DNA of 64,000 nt from an uncultured Alphaproteobacteria bacterium. Lineage in GTDB: Bacteria > Pseudomonadota > Alphaproteobacteria > RF32 > CAG-239. Location: the NCBI GenBank assembly GCA_944391485.1, contig CALXTQ010000009.1:65319-129318 (forward strand), given 5' to 3'. The position numbers and the translations under genes are program-made. Of this stretch, positions 8,421-16,958 are shown piece after piece; position 1 is the first letter of the stretch, and each line of letters begins with the position of its first letter. The notes below the pieces were generated by a model. It saw only the letters and a list, made by a program, of their open reading frames with translations. It ran no database searches and was not told the origin of the DNA.

Positions 8421-9356
8421 ATGGGCGTAAGCACAGAAAAAGTTAAGGATGTCGATGACGGGATGCGGCTTAACCGCTGGTTTCTGAAGTATTATCCGGG
8501 ACTGTCACTGGGACGGTTTCAGAAACTGTTGCGGACAAAACAAATCAAAGTGGACGGCAGGAAAGCGGAAGCTTCGCTGAAACTTGCCGCCGGTCAGGAA
8601 ATCAGAATTCCGCCGCTTGACGAGGAAAAAAACACCGGAAAGAAAGAAGAAGGCGTTTCGGCCAAAGATGCCAGCTTTATAACATCGCTGGTTATCTACA
8701 AGGACGACAATATTCTGGTTTTGAACAAGCCGTCCGGGCTTGCGGTGCAGGGTGGAACGAAAACGACGCGGCATGTAGACGGAATGCTTGATGCCCTGAG
8801 GTTCGGGCTTGACGAGCGTCCCAGACTGGTGCATCGGATTGATAAAAATACCAGCGGTCTGCTGGTGCTGGCCCGCACGCGCAAATACGCTGACATGCTG
8901 ACGAAAGCCTTTCGGGAACATCAGCTTCCGAAAACCTATCTGGCTTTGGTTATCGGTTGTCCCGGTAAGATTGAAGGCGTTATCGACGCTCCGCTGGAAA
9001 AAGAGGGCGAGAAGGTTCGGGTCTACGCCGATGGCAAAAAGGCGGTTACGACTTACCGGGTTTTGGACCGGGCCGGAGAAAAGTTTGCCCTTGTCGAGGC
9101 CTGTCCCCGGACAGGAAGAACCCATCAGATCCGGGCGCATATGGAATATCTGGGAACGCCGATTGCAGGGGACGACAAATATTTCGGGCCGGAGCGGCGT
9201 AGATTCAGCACAATTGCCGACAAACTGCATTTACATGCATACAAAATTGATTTATCGGTAATATATAATAGGAAAAAAATTATAACGGCGCCGGTGCCGG
9301 AATATTTTAAGCAGAGTCTGGAAGCCGTCGGTATGGAATTTAAGGAGCAAAAATAA
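8421..9356 (+). CDS. RluC/RluD-family 23S rRNA pseudouridine synthase
   Basis: The N-terminal ~60 residues form an S4 RNA-binding domain (MRLNRWFLKYYPGLSLGRF). The catalytic domain has LVHRIDKNTSGLLVLAR with the catalytic Asp at residue ~141, ILVLNKPSGLAVQGG, KTYLALVIG, and the C-terminal RTHQIRAHM motif. The family converts uridines in rRNA to pseudouridine; the S4 domain and length (311 residues) fit RluC best, which modifies 23S positions 955, 2504 and 2580 in E. coli. I favour ATG 8421 because GAAGGA lies 7 nt before it; ATG 8406 is in frame but has no ribosome site. Its TAA abuts the ATG of the AsmA gene. Confidence 0.88.
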   Translation: MGVSTEKVKDVDDGMRLNRWFLKYYPGLSLGRFQKLLRTKQIKVDGRKAEASLKLAAGQEIRIPPLDEEKNTGKKEEGVSAKDASFITSLVIYKDDNILVLNKPSGLAVQGGTKTTRHVDGMLDALRFGLDERPRLVHRIDKNTSGLLVLARTRKYADMLTKAFREHQLPKTYLALVIGCPGKIEGVIDAPLEKEGEKVRVYADGKKAVTTYRVLDRAGEKFALVEACPRTGRTHQIRAHMEYLGTPIAGDDKYFGPERRRFSTIADKLHLHAYKIDLSVIYNRKKIITAPVPEYFKQSLEAVGMEFKEQK

Positions 9357-11531
9357 ATGAAAAAACTATTTAAAGTTACGGTTTATGTTATTTTAAGTCT
9401 GATTATTCTGCTTGGTGCAGGAGGGTATCTGTTTATCCGCAATTTTGATTTGAACAAATATAAATCCTATGCCTCCGAAATCGTAGAAAAACAACTGGGG
9501 CGCAAACTGGCCATCAACGGCAATGCCAGCGTTGGTATTTCCTTAATTCCGACAATCATTCTGGAAGATGTCGAGCTTTCCAACGCTTCCTGGGCAAGCC
9601 GGCCGCAAATGGTCAAGATAAAGAGCCTGGAGGTCAAATTTTCTCTGCTGCCGCTGTTGAAGAAGCAGATTGTGATAGACAACGTGGCGCTTGCGAAGCC
9701 GGAAATTTATCTTGAAAAATCAAAAGACGGTCAGGCAAACTGGGAATTTTCCGCTTCTGAGAAAAACGCGGTCGCCGAAAAAGTTTCGGAACAGGAAAAC
9801 GCAGCTCTGACTCCGGAAAAGCAGGAGATTATTTCAAAAGTCAAGAGCGAATCCGCGAATCCGGCCGCGGCTGTTCTGGCAGGATTTGCCGCGAAAAACG
9901 TATCTGTCGAGAATGGTCTGGTCGAGTATGCCGATCAGAAAAGCGGACAGAAAACCAGTTTGGTTATTAACAGTTTTACCATGGCTGCAACGGATATAAA
10001 TTCCGATATTACGGCAGCGTTTGACATTGCTCTAGACGGGCAGCAGATAAAAGGAAAAACGGTTCTCGGTTCCCTGAATATTCTGTTGTCGGGCACGCAG
10101 CCTTACCCGGTCAGTCTGGATGTCAGAGCTTACGGAGCCGACCTGAATTTAAAGGGAACAGTTGCCGAACTTGCCGGCGATCCGCGTTTTGCAGCGGACA
10201 TAAATTTTTATAATCCGGCGGGAAATTTCGGTGCTCCCGAAACCACGCTGAACGGTTATGCCGAAGGAACCGCAAAAAAGGTTAATCTGAACGTCAAACT
10301 GCTGAATATCGTCAATAACAGGATTACCGGCAAGATAGCGGCGGATTTTACCGGAAAGCTGCCGATGATTAGTGCCGACCTGCGCAGCGATCTGGTTAAT
10401 CTGCAGAACTTCAGCCAGAACAGCAGTTTTGCTTTTGAGCTGCCGGGCCTGATAAGCACGGCGGAAGCCAGTCCGTTGGTTCCCGATACCGCCATTCCTT
10501 ACGGCGATATGAATAAGGTCAATGCCAAACTGGCCTTGGATATTAAAAAGCTGGTGATCCAGTCTGGACTGGAGGCGAATAATGTTCTGATGTCGGCAAA
10601 TCTGCAAAACGGTGTGCTTAACGTTGATCCGCTGCAGCTGAATTTCGGCGGCGGGGATATTGCGGTTAATGCCGCTGTCAACGCCAATACCCGCACTGTT
10701 ACGCTGAAAGCGACCAGCAAAGACATGCTGCTGCAGAGTCTGCACAAAGAATTTGCTGTTTCCGGCAATGGGGATTTCGGCGTTTTGTCGGGCGGCAACA
10801 CGGATATTGACATAAACCTGAGCGGCAGCGGCAGTACTTATCGCGAATTGGTGCGCAGCCTCAGCGGGCGGGCCGTGGTTATTTTGAACAAATCGGTTAT
10901 TCAGACGGGGAATCTTAGTTTCCTGACCGGAAATTTTGTGTCGCAGCTGTTGAATGCTTTGCCGTTTGCGCGAAAAAACAATGAGAAAATGGATGTAAAA
11001 TGCGCCGTCGTCCGCGCGGATATCGGCAGCGGCAAGGCGGTTTTTCCGAAAGGCATTGCGCTGGATTCAAACGTGATGAAGCTTGTCAGCGACGGAAACA
11101 TCAATCTGGTGAACGATCAGCTTGATTTCAGCATTCGTCCTTTTTCCGGAAAGGTTGTTGATACGAATGTTGCTCAGGCTTTGTCGTCATTTATCAAGGT
11201 AAGGGGAACAATTGAGGATCCGAAAATCGCCATTGACGACAAGCAGGCGCTGAAAGCGCTTGTCGGCGTGGCGACAACGGGACCGGCGTATCTCGGGTCA
11301 AAACTGGTTCTTGACGCCGACAGCGCTCCCTGTTACACGGCGTTAAAAGGAACTCCGTATCAAGACCGTTTCCCTGCGCCGGAAGGCGTTTCCAACGCAA
11401 CACAGGAAGTTTATCAGGGCGCGGATCAGGTCGTCGATGACAGTGTCGATGCGCTTAAAAATACGGCTAAGGATCTGAAAAACACCGCAAAGGATCTGTT
11501 GAACATGTTTAAAAATCCGAAAGGAAAATAG
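9357..11531 (+). CDS. AsmA-family envelope protein
   Basis: One N-terminal membrane segment (residues ~4-27) anchors a large periplasmic protein of mostly beta structure. The opening after the anchor (FDLNKYKSYASEIVEKQLGR, then ISLIPTIILEDVELSNA) is the AsmA N-terminal signature, and the C-terminal part has the AsmA pattern of repeated DINLSGSGSTYRELVRSLSG and VKGTIEDP-like strands. AsmA relatives are bridge-like proteins thought to move phospholipids between the membranes. The last ~50 residues are a helical Asp/Lys-rich tail. The start codon follows the preceding stop with no gap, and the ribosome site AAGGAG lies in the end of that gene. Confidence 0.88.
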   Translation: MKKLFKVTVYVILSLIILLGAGGYLFIRNFDLNKYKSYASEIVEKQLGRKLAINGNASVGISLIPTIILEDVELSNASWASRPQMVKIKSLEVKFSLLPLLKKQIVIDNVALAKPEIYLEKSKDGQANWEFSASEKNAVAEKVSEQENAALTPEKQEIISKVKSESANPAAAVLAGFAAKNVSVENGLVEYADQKSGQKTSLVINSFTMAATDINSDITAAFDIALDGQQIKGKTVLGSLNILLSGTQPYPVSLDVRAYGADLNLKGTVAELAGDPRFAADINFYNPAGNFGAPETTLNGYAEGTAKKVNLNVKLLNIVNNRITGKIAADFTGKLPMISADLRSDLVNLQNFSQNSSFAFELPGLISTAEASPLVPDTAIPYGDMNKVNAKLALDIKKLVIQSGLEANNVLMSANLQNGVLNVDPLQLNFGGGDIAVNAAVNANTRTVTLKATSKDMLLQSLHKEFAVSGNGDFGVLSGGNTDIDINLSGSGSTYRELVRSLSGRAVVILNKSVIQTGNLSFLTGNFVSQLLNALPFARKNNEKMDVKCAVVRADIGSGKAVFPKGIALDSNVMKLVSDGNINLVNDQLDFSIRPFSGKVVDTNVAQALSSFIKVRGTIEDPKIAIDDKQALKALVGVATTGPAYLGSKLVLDADSAPCYTALKGTPYQDRFPAPEGVSNATQEVYQGADQVVDDSVDALKNTAKDLKNTAKDLLNMFKNPKGK

Positions 11532-11535
11532 GACT

Positions 11536-12036
11536 ATGCAGAACTTTTTACAAAATGCCGAAGCCGATATTGCCAAAAATAGGGAGGCGGTTATCGACCG
11601 GCTGGTCGAGTTTTCCCTGACTGATATGCTTTTGTTCTGGGGACAGGAAAAAGACCTTATCGCCCGACAAGAGAAATTTTGGGGACCAATTTTGGAATGG
11701 GCAAAAGATGAGTTTAAGGCCAAATTCGTTACGACAAACGGATTGGATGTTCCCGAAGAAAACCGCCAGGCCGGTTACCGGATGAAAGAGTTTCTGGAAA
11801 GCCTGTCTGATAAGGAGCTGACGGCTTTTTACGCCGCAGCGCTGGATATGAAGTCGGTTTTGCTGGCCGCGGCTCTCGTCAAAGGGCGTATTACCGCTCA
11901 GGAGGCGTTTGACGCCGCGTTTCTTGACGAACTGTGGCAGGCGGAAAACTGGGGCAATGATGAAGAGGCGGATAAAAAGCGCCGGGAAATGAAACAGGAG
12001 CTGGAAACTATCGGAGAATATCTGAAAAGCAGATAG
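11536..12036 (+). CDS. ATP12-family F1-ATPase assembly chaperone, short form
   Basis: ATP12 binds the F1 alpha subunit during ATP synthase assembly in mitochondria and alphaproteobacteria. The helical domain is clear: FSLTDMLLFWGQEKDLIARQ, WGPILEWAKDEF, and the near-invariant ending ELWQAENWGNDEEADKKRRE. The protein has only 166 residues, whereas alphaproteobacterial ATP12 usually has 220-250; the missing part is the N-terminal beta domain. The gene in front ends 4 nt upstream, so no hidden N-terminus exists. It may work as a helical domain alone or with a separate partner. acyP follows after 3 nt. Confidence 0.8.
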   Translation: MQNFLQNAEADIAKNREAVIDRLVEFSLTDMLLFWGQEKDLIARQEKFWGPILEWAKDEFKAKFVTTNGLDVPEENRQAGYRMKEFLESLSDKELTAFYAAALDMKSVLLAAALVKGRITAQEAFDAAFLDELWQAENWGNDEEADKKRREMKQELETIGEYLKSR

Positions 12037-12039
12037 GCC

Positions 12040-12330
12040 ATGGAAAAAGAAGTTTATCTCAAAATTGATGGCAGGGTGCAGGGAATCGGCTATCGCCGAT
12101 GGGCGGTGCGAACGGCGGAGGAGATCGGCGGCGTTTCGGGCTGGGTCCGGAATGTGGAGGACGGCACTGTTGAAATTCACATGAGCGGCGCGGAAGAGAA
12201 TATTGACAGAATGATTCAGGCCTGCTATCGCGGGCCGATGCTGGCGCGGGTGGATCATATCAGATTTCTTACCAGGCCGCCAAGCTATTTTATGCCGGAA
12301 ATTACCGAAGGCGTTTTTACCAGAATATAA
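12040..12330 (+). CDS. acyP: Acylphosphatase
   Basis: A 96-residue cytosolic enzyme that hydrolyses acyl phosphates such as carbamoyl phosphate or 1,3-bisphosphoglycerate. The phosphate cradle GRVQGIGYRRW (residues 11-21) carries the substrate-binding Arg (R19), and the catalytic Asn is N38 in GWVRN. Length and order match the family. It is the last gene of the run rluC-asmA-atp12-acyP. Confidence 0.93.
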   Translation: MEKEVYLKIDGRVQGIGYRRWAVRTAEEIGGVSGWVRNVEDGTVEIHMSGAEENIDRMIQACYRGPMLARVDHIRFLTRPPSYFMPEITEGVFTRI

Positions 12331-12372
12331 CCGATTTGGCATAAAAGACCGCCCTTGTTTTTTGGCAAGACG

Positions 12373-12415
12373 AACATATCTCTCTAGATGATGATTTCAT
12401 TTAGGGAGATATGTT
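12373..12415 (+). promoter_or_regulatory. Long hairpin holding the ribosome binding site of the DUF2769 gene
   Basis: Bases 12373-12386 pair with 12402-12415 over 14 positions (13 Watson-Crick and one G:U). The right arm contains the ribosome site GGGAG and ends directly at the ATG at 12416. The 15-nt loop is itself partly palindromic. As RNA this would hide the ribosome site; as DNA it could be an operator palindrome. Confidence 0.75.
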
Positions 12416-12730
12416 ATGCAAGTAGAGAGAAGCAAAGAAAATCTCAGTCATTGTATCTGCACTAGTTGCCCGACTTACACGCTTGGCTGCAAAGTAAAAA
12501 ACATGCCTGAAAATCTGTTGAAATTGGCAGAAAATCTGGAGAAGGTGGATCATTACGAAAAAATGTTCTGCGCCTTTGACAAGAGCCACTGCATCAAGGA
12601 AGACAAAGGCTGTATCTGCGCCGACTGCGAGGTCCACAGAAAATACAATCTGAACCGCGAAGATTACTGCATCGTAACTGGTGGTATATTTGAGTATGCC
12701 GCATCGGGAAAAGAAACTGTTCAGCATTAA
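12416..12730 (+). CDS. DUF2769 cysteine-rich protein
   Basis: A 104-residue cytoplasmic protein with Cys pairs CICTSCPTY and CICADCEVHRKY, plus FCAFDKSHCI and a final YYC-like DYCIVTGG. This cysteine pattern is the DUF2769 family, found mainly in strict anaerobes and methanogens, with unknown function; the spacing suggests bound metal or Fe-S. The gene begins immediately after the hairpin at 12373-12415, so its translation is probably controlled. The next gene begins 8 nt after its stop. Confidence 0.75.
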   Translation: MQVERSKENLSHCICTSCPTYTLGCKVKNMPENLLKLAENLEKVDHYEKMFCAFDKSHCIKEDKGCICADCEVHRKYNLNREDYCIVTGGIFEYAASGKETVQH

Positions 12731-12738
12731 ACCTGAAA

Positions 12739-13656
12739 ATGACTGCCGGAAAATTGAAAATAGACGGCGCCGCACACAAGCCTGCGAGTTTGCTGGGAAT
12801 TTACCGAACGGCCTTTGAGAAAGCCAGCCGTTCGGATGATCCCGACGTCAAAATTTCGGCTTACGGGCAGGTTGTTAATTTCTGCGGGGAGTCCCGCAGC
12901 TGCCGGATTGATGAGAGCATTAAAAGAAACCGGGTTATGTATTGGAGTTTTAATAATCTCGGCGACGCTTTCGTTCTGAAAAACCGCGAAAACAACGGAA
13001 CGGCGCGGGAGCAGAATTATCAGCTGGCTATCGCTTATTACCGGGAGGCGCTGAATCTGGCCAGAGATGATGCCGAGAAAATAAATTCCCTGAAAAAAAT
13101 TGCGGAAGTCTATAAGTGTCTGGAAGATGCCGAAAGTCTCAGCCGGACGGAAGAGGATATTGTGGAATCGCTCGGCGATGAATATAAGCGGCAGGGATAT
13201 GTCAGTCTGGCGGCCAGCCGCGAAGATCAGGGAGAAAAAAGCGAGTGGCTTGAAAAGGCTTTGGAATACGTTACCAAAGAAGAAGTTTCTTTCCTGACCA
13301 AATGCCGCAATACTCTGGCCATTGGGGAAATGCTCGCGGACAGTTACCGCAGTTGCCGCGACGGGGCGAATGTCAGGCGGATCAGAAAGCTTATGGAGAA
13401 TACGGCGGTTTTGGCGATAAAGGCTCTGGAAGACAAGCTGGCCGGGGAAACCCGGAGAGGCAGACAGCTGGAGGTTTATGGAGAAATCGTGGAGACGGCC
13501 GAAAAATTTTGTCTGCAGAACAAGGATTTTCGCCAGGATATTTTGCGCAAAGTCTGCGCGGGACTTGATGACAGCGAGGTTATCTATGCGGACGGAACCG
13601 CTTTGAGCAAAAGCATTTTACGGCGGATTTCAGGTTTGTCTCATAAAAAGACGTGA
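12739..13656 (+). CDS. Hypothetical all-helical TPR-like protein
   Basis: 305 residues, no signal peptide or membrane segment. The middle shows TPR-like helix pairs (YQLAIAYYREALNLARDDAEK, then GDEYKRQGYVSLAASREDQG). It resembles in style the 454-residue TPR protein at 58244-59608, though I cannot claim homology. I do not recognise a family. It ends near a bidirectional terminator. Confidence 0.6.
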   Translation: MTAGKLKIDGAAHKPASLLGIYRTAFEKASRSDDPDVKISAYGQVVNFCGESRSCRIDESIKRNRVMYWSFNNLGDAFVLKNRENNGTAREQNYQLAIAYYREALNLARDDAEKINSLKKIAEVYKCLEDAESLSRTEEDIVESLGDEYKRQGYVSLAASREDQGEKSEWLEKALEYVTKEEVSFLTKCRNTLAIGEMLADSYRSCRDGANVRRIRKLMENTAVLAIKALEDKLAGETRRGRQLEVYGEIVETAEKFCLQNKDFRQDILRKVCAGLDDSEVIYADGTALSKSILRRISGLSHKKT

Positions 13657-13727
13657 TTGCCGCGGATAATTGCGCCTCTGCATGAAAAAAAGAGTAATGA
13701 AACACCGGATTAAAATTCGGAGAGAAG

Positions 13728-13758
13728 AAAAAAGCATCGTTTCAAACGATGCTTTTTT
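13728..13758. terminator. Bidirectional terminator between convergent genes
   Basis: A GCATCG/CGATGC stem is flanked by A-run and T-run (13728-13733 and 13753-13758), so it can stop both the plus-strand TPR-like gene and the minus-strand U32 gene. Confidence 0.85.
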
Positions 13759-13763
13759 GCGAT

Positions 13764-15161
13764 TCAGCGATTGTTTATCAACTGCTGATATTCGTCTTTT
13801 TTGTGATCAAGACGGATTTTGTCTTCCGGGGTCAGAACCGCCGGTTTGCGGGCAATGACGTATTGCGGCAGCAGTTTTCTGACTTTTGCGGCCGGCATGT
13901 CGAATGCCGACGCTTTAATACGGATTTTTTTACCTTGTCCGGCAGAAACGCGCGGCGTAATTTCGCCGGTTTCGGCATCTTCAAATTCGGTCAGGGTCAG
14001 ACGCAGATTGTTTAATGTGCCGGGGAGCAGAAATTCGATAAACTCGCCGCCGTTGATATAGTTGCGGACCTCAAAGATTGCGTCATCTCCCTGCCATTCC
14101 ACGATAGAACCGGCAAACAGCCAGTCTCCCAAAGTGCGTGTGTATTCGTAGTTTTGAGATATGTTGGTCAACGGTCCGTCATGGAAGCCAAGGCAGTAGC
14201 CGCGGTTTTGCAGCGTATTTAAATCCGGCATGTATTTTTTGAAGTTCCAGTCCTGCGGTGCCTTGTACCAATCGTCGATGGCCTGCCGATAAGCGCGGGC
14301 AACGACAGCGGCGTAGTATTCGGTTTTGTTGCGGCCTTCGACTTTTAGCGAATCCATGCCGATGCCAAGCAAGTCGGGTAGACGGGGCAGCAGGCACATG
14401 TCCTTGGAGTTGAGCATGTAACCGCCGTGTTCGTCCTCGACAATTTCGTAATATTCGCCGGGACGAAAGTCTTCTTCCAGCAGAAACTCGAAAGCGTTCC
14501 GATTGTCCTGATTAATTTCGATTTCTTTGATTGAGCCGTCTTTCAGCCGCAGATTCAGTTTATAATGCCAGCGGCAGCAGTGCGCGCATTTGCCCTGATT
14601 GGCGCTGCGGTCGGCAAGGTAGTTCGAAATCAGGCAGCGTCCGGAATAGGACATGCACATGGCGCCGTGCATAAAGCATTCAAGCAGAATGTCCGGACAT
14701 TGTTCGCGAATTTCCTTCATTTCGGCAAAGGTTACTTCGCGGCCGAGAACACAGAGTTTTGCGCCTTGGCTCTGCCAGAATTTGACGGCCTGCGCCGAAC
14801 AGATATTGGCCTGCGTGGAAACGAATAAATTGAGTTCGGGCGCATGTTCCCGAACGTACATGAAAACGCCGGGATCGGCGATTAGTACGCCGTCCGGATG
14901 CAACCGGCGCAGAGTGTCGACAAACTGCGGCAGTTTGGCAACATCGCGGTTATGCATAAAAAGGTTCAGAGTCAGATAAATTTTTCTGCCGTGCTTATGG
15001 ACAAACTCAATGCCTTCCTCAAGTTCTTCTGGCGAAAATTTGGATTGGGCGCGGAGACACATGTCCGGCGTGCCGGCATAGACGGCGTCGGCACCGTATA
15101 AAATTGCGGTTTTGAGCTTGACCAGTGAGCCGGCGGGAAGCAGAAGTTCTGATTTGCGCAT
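13764..15161 (-). CDS. trhP: U32-family peptidase-like tRNA hydroxylation protein
   Basis: The protein has the U32 opening ELLLPAGSLVKLKTAILYGADAVYAG, the STQANICS strand and the cysteine-rich signature ECFMHGAMCMSYSGRCLISN followed by NQGKCAHCCRW. In E. coli the family member of this length (YegQ/TrhP, 453 residues) is needed for 5-hydroxyuridine at tRNA position 34; the other member, RlhA, is longer and acts on 23S rRNA. At ~465 residues this is closer to TrhP. The cysteines probably hold an Fe-S cluster. I start it at 15161 (MRKSEL), which has GGAAG 8 nt upstream and follows the DUF3108 stop by 1 nt. Confidence 0.82.
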   Translation of the reverse strand: MRKSELLLPAGSLVKLKTAILYGADAVYAGTPDMCLRAQSKFSPEELEEGIEFVHKHGRKIYLTLNLFMHNRDVAKLPQFVDTLRRLHPDGVLIADPGVFMYVREHAPELNLFVSTQANICSAQAVKFWQSQGAKLCVLGREVTFAEMKEIREQCPDILLECFMHGAMCMSYSGRCLISNYLADRSANQGKCAHCCRWHYKLNLRLKDGSIKEIEINQDNRNAFEFLLEEDFRPGEYYEIVEDEHGGYMLNSKDMCLLPRLPDLLGIGMDSLKVEGRNKTEYYAAVVARAYRQAIDDWYKAPQDWNFKKYMPDLNTLQNRGYCLGFHDGPLTNISQNYEYTRTLGDWLFAGSIVEWQGDDAIFEVRNYINGGEFIEFLLPGTLNNLRLTLTEFEDAETGEITPRVSAGQGKKIRIKASAFDMPAAKVRKLLPQYVIARKPAVLTPEDKIRLDHKKDEYQQLINNR

Positions 15162-15162
15162 G

Positions 15163-15945
15163 TTATTCTTCCTCAATTATCAAGTTGCGGGTATAAACCC
15201 GCAGTTTTCCCAGCGGAGTTGATTCAATTTCGATTTTGGCAATAAAGGGGATTTTATGCTCCGGATCTTCCATGATCCAAAAGTATATCGGCGCATCGGA
15301 TGTAACTTCCCACAGCAGATCGTCGCCTGAAGAGCCGAGGGAATCGATGTACATGGAGCATTTTGCGGCGGTTCCCGAAAAAGGCATGTCTTCATTTTTG
15401 GAGAGTTCTTCGCGGCCTTCGTCGCGGAAAATGACATCATAACGGCGTTTGCCGTCAAAAACTTCCATGCGGGAATCGCAGAAGCGAACCTGATTATATT
15501 GTTTTGCAAGCTCGGCAAAAACCGTCTGCAGATCCGTGGTGCCGCTGTTTTTGGCATCCGGTGTTATTTCGACTTTTTTTTCTTTGTCGTTTTTGGTACT
15601 CAGGCGGTACAGAGGCATGCCGTGTTCATCATAGACGAGTTCTTTGCTGCGCCGGTTGAAACGTGATTTTGATTTGTATCTGTAACTTGATGTTTCGAGT
15701 TTTTTTCCCTTGATTTTGCCTGTGGTGGCATATTGAGCCTCGAACGGATATAATGTGTCGAACAGTCCGAAGGTTTTGACCGAGGAACTGACGCTGTATT
15801 TTTCGGGAGACAGGGCATAGACAAATTCAGTTCTGCTGGCGTTAAACGGACCGAGATAAACTGTAAAGTCGTGTCTGACGGAAAAGGCGTTTGCCGGTCC
15901 GGACAAAAGGAGCAAAAACAAAAGGGTCAAACCGTATTTTTTCAT
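15163..15945 (-). CDS. DUF3108 periplasmic protein
   Basis: A 260-residue protein with a Sec signal peptide (MKKYGLTLLFLLLLSGPANA, cut after ANA). The mature part has the DUF3108 pattern: FTVYLGPFNASRTEFVYAL near the start, FETQYATTGK-like FEAQYATTG, YDVIFRDEG, and a final beta hairpin IPFIAKIEIESTPLGKLRVY. DUF3108 proteins of proteobacteria are exported beta-rich proteins without a fixed function. It is the first gene of a two-gene unit with the U32 protein. Confidence 0.8.
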   Translation of the reverse strand: MKKYGLTLLFLLLLSGPANAFSVRHDFTVYLGPFNASRTEFVYALSPEKYSVSSSVKTFGLFDTLYPFEAQYATTGKIKGKKLETSSYRYKSKSRFNRRSKELVYDEHGMPLYRLSTKNDKEKKVEITPDAKNSGTTDLQTVFAELAKQYNQVRFCDSRMEVFDGKRRYDVIFRDEGREELSKNEDMPFSGTAAKCSMYIDSLGSSGDDLLWEVTSDAPIYFWIMEDPEHKIPFIAKIEIESTPLGKLRVYTRNLIIEEE

Positions 15946-16019
15946 GGGATTTTAGTCTTTCTTAAACAATTCCGCCTATTATTATCACAAAAAATATTTT
16001 AATAAAGGACTAAATTGAC

Positions 16020-16925
16020 ATGGCAAAAAAAGTTTTGGTGTTGATGGGCGGCTTTTCGGCCGAACGCGAGGTTTCTTTGACCACCGGAAAATGTGTTTGC
16101 GCGGCATTGAAAAAAGCTGGTTACGAAGTGGTTCCCCATGATTTGCAGAACGGGTTTGAACTGGTTGAAACTTTGAAGAAAGAAAAGCCGGACGTCGTTT
16201 TTAACGCCTTGCACGGAAACTGGGGCGAAGACGGCGAAATTCAGGGTTTTCTCGACGTGTTGCAAGTTCCCTATACGCATTCGGGGCTGAAGGCTTCGGT
16301 TTTGGGCATGGATAAATCACTGACCAAGGAACTGGCTTCGGAAAACGGTATCAAGGTTCCTCAGGGCGAAAAGATGACCTTTCGCAAGTTTAAGGCTGAA
16401 GGCACGTTTTTAAAAATGCCGTATGTGATAAAACCGGTCAGCGACGGTTCGTCGGTGGGCGTGTATATTATCCGCAAAAAAGAAGATGCGGAAGCGGTTC
16501 GTTATGAAGACAACAGAGAGATTCTGATTGAGGAATTTATTGACGGCAAGGAACTTACCTGTATGGTTTTGGGTTCTCAGGCGCATGTGGTGACGGAACT
16601 ACGGGCAAGCGATGAATTTTATGATTATCACGCCAAATATACCGCCGGCGCGACTCAGCATATTCTACCGGCTGAGATTCCGGAGGATGCTGCCAATCGC
16701 TGCAAGCTTTATGCGGAACATCTGCATAATATTCTCGGCTGCAGGAGTGTGTCTCGCTGCGATTTCCGTTACAATCCCGAGGATGGGGTCGTTTTGCTGG
16801 AAATCAATACCGCCCCGGGAATGACTGATTTATCTTTGGTTCCCGAGCAAGCCAAATATATCGGTATCAGTTATGAACGGTTGTGTTCGTATTTAGTGGA
16901 AAATGCTTCCTGCCGCGAGATTTAA
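16020..16925 (+). CDS. ddl: D-alanine--D-alanine ligase
   Basis: An ATP-grasp enzyme joining two D-Ala for peptidoglycan precursors. Seen in order: VLMGGFSAEREVSLTTG, ALHGNWGEDGEIQGFLD, SVLGMDKSLTKEL, the ATP-binding VIKPVSDGSSVGVYI, and the metal site LLEINTAPGMTDLSLVPEQA. Length 301 is typical. It lies outside a division-wall cluster but upstream of miaA and the rod-shape genes, all on the same strand. A ribosome site AAGGA lies 12 nt before the start, slightly far. Confidence 0.94.
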   Translation: MAKKVLVLMGGFSAEREVSLTTGKCVCAALKKAGYEVVPHDLQNGFELVETLKKEKPDVVFNALHGNWGEDGEIQGFLDVLQVPYTHSGLKASVLGMDKSLTKELASENGIKVPQGEKMTFRKFKAEGTFLKMPYVIKPVSDGSSVGVYIIRKKEDAEAVRYEDNREILIEEFIDGKELTCMVLGSQAHVVTELRASDEFYDYHAKYTAGATQHILPAEIPEDAANRCKLYAEHLHNILGCRSVSRCDFRYNPEDGVVLLEINTAPGMTDLSLVPEQAKYIGISYERLCSYLVENASCREI

Positions 16926-16958
16926 CGGCAAGTTCCGGGAATTTTAAATGGGTGTTTT

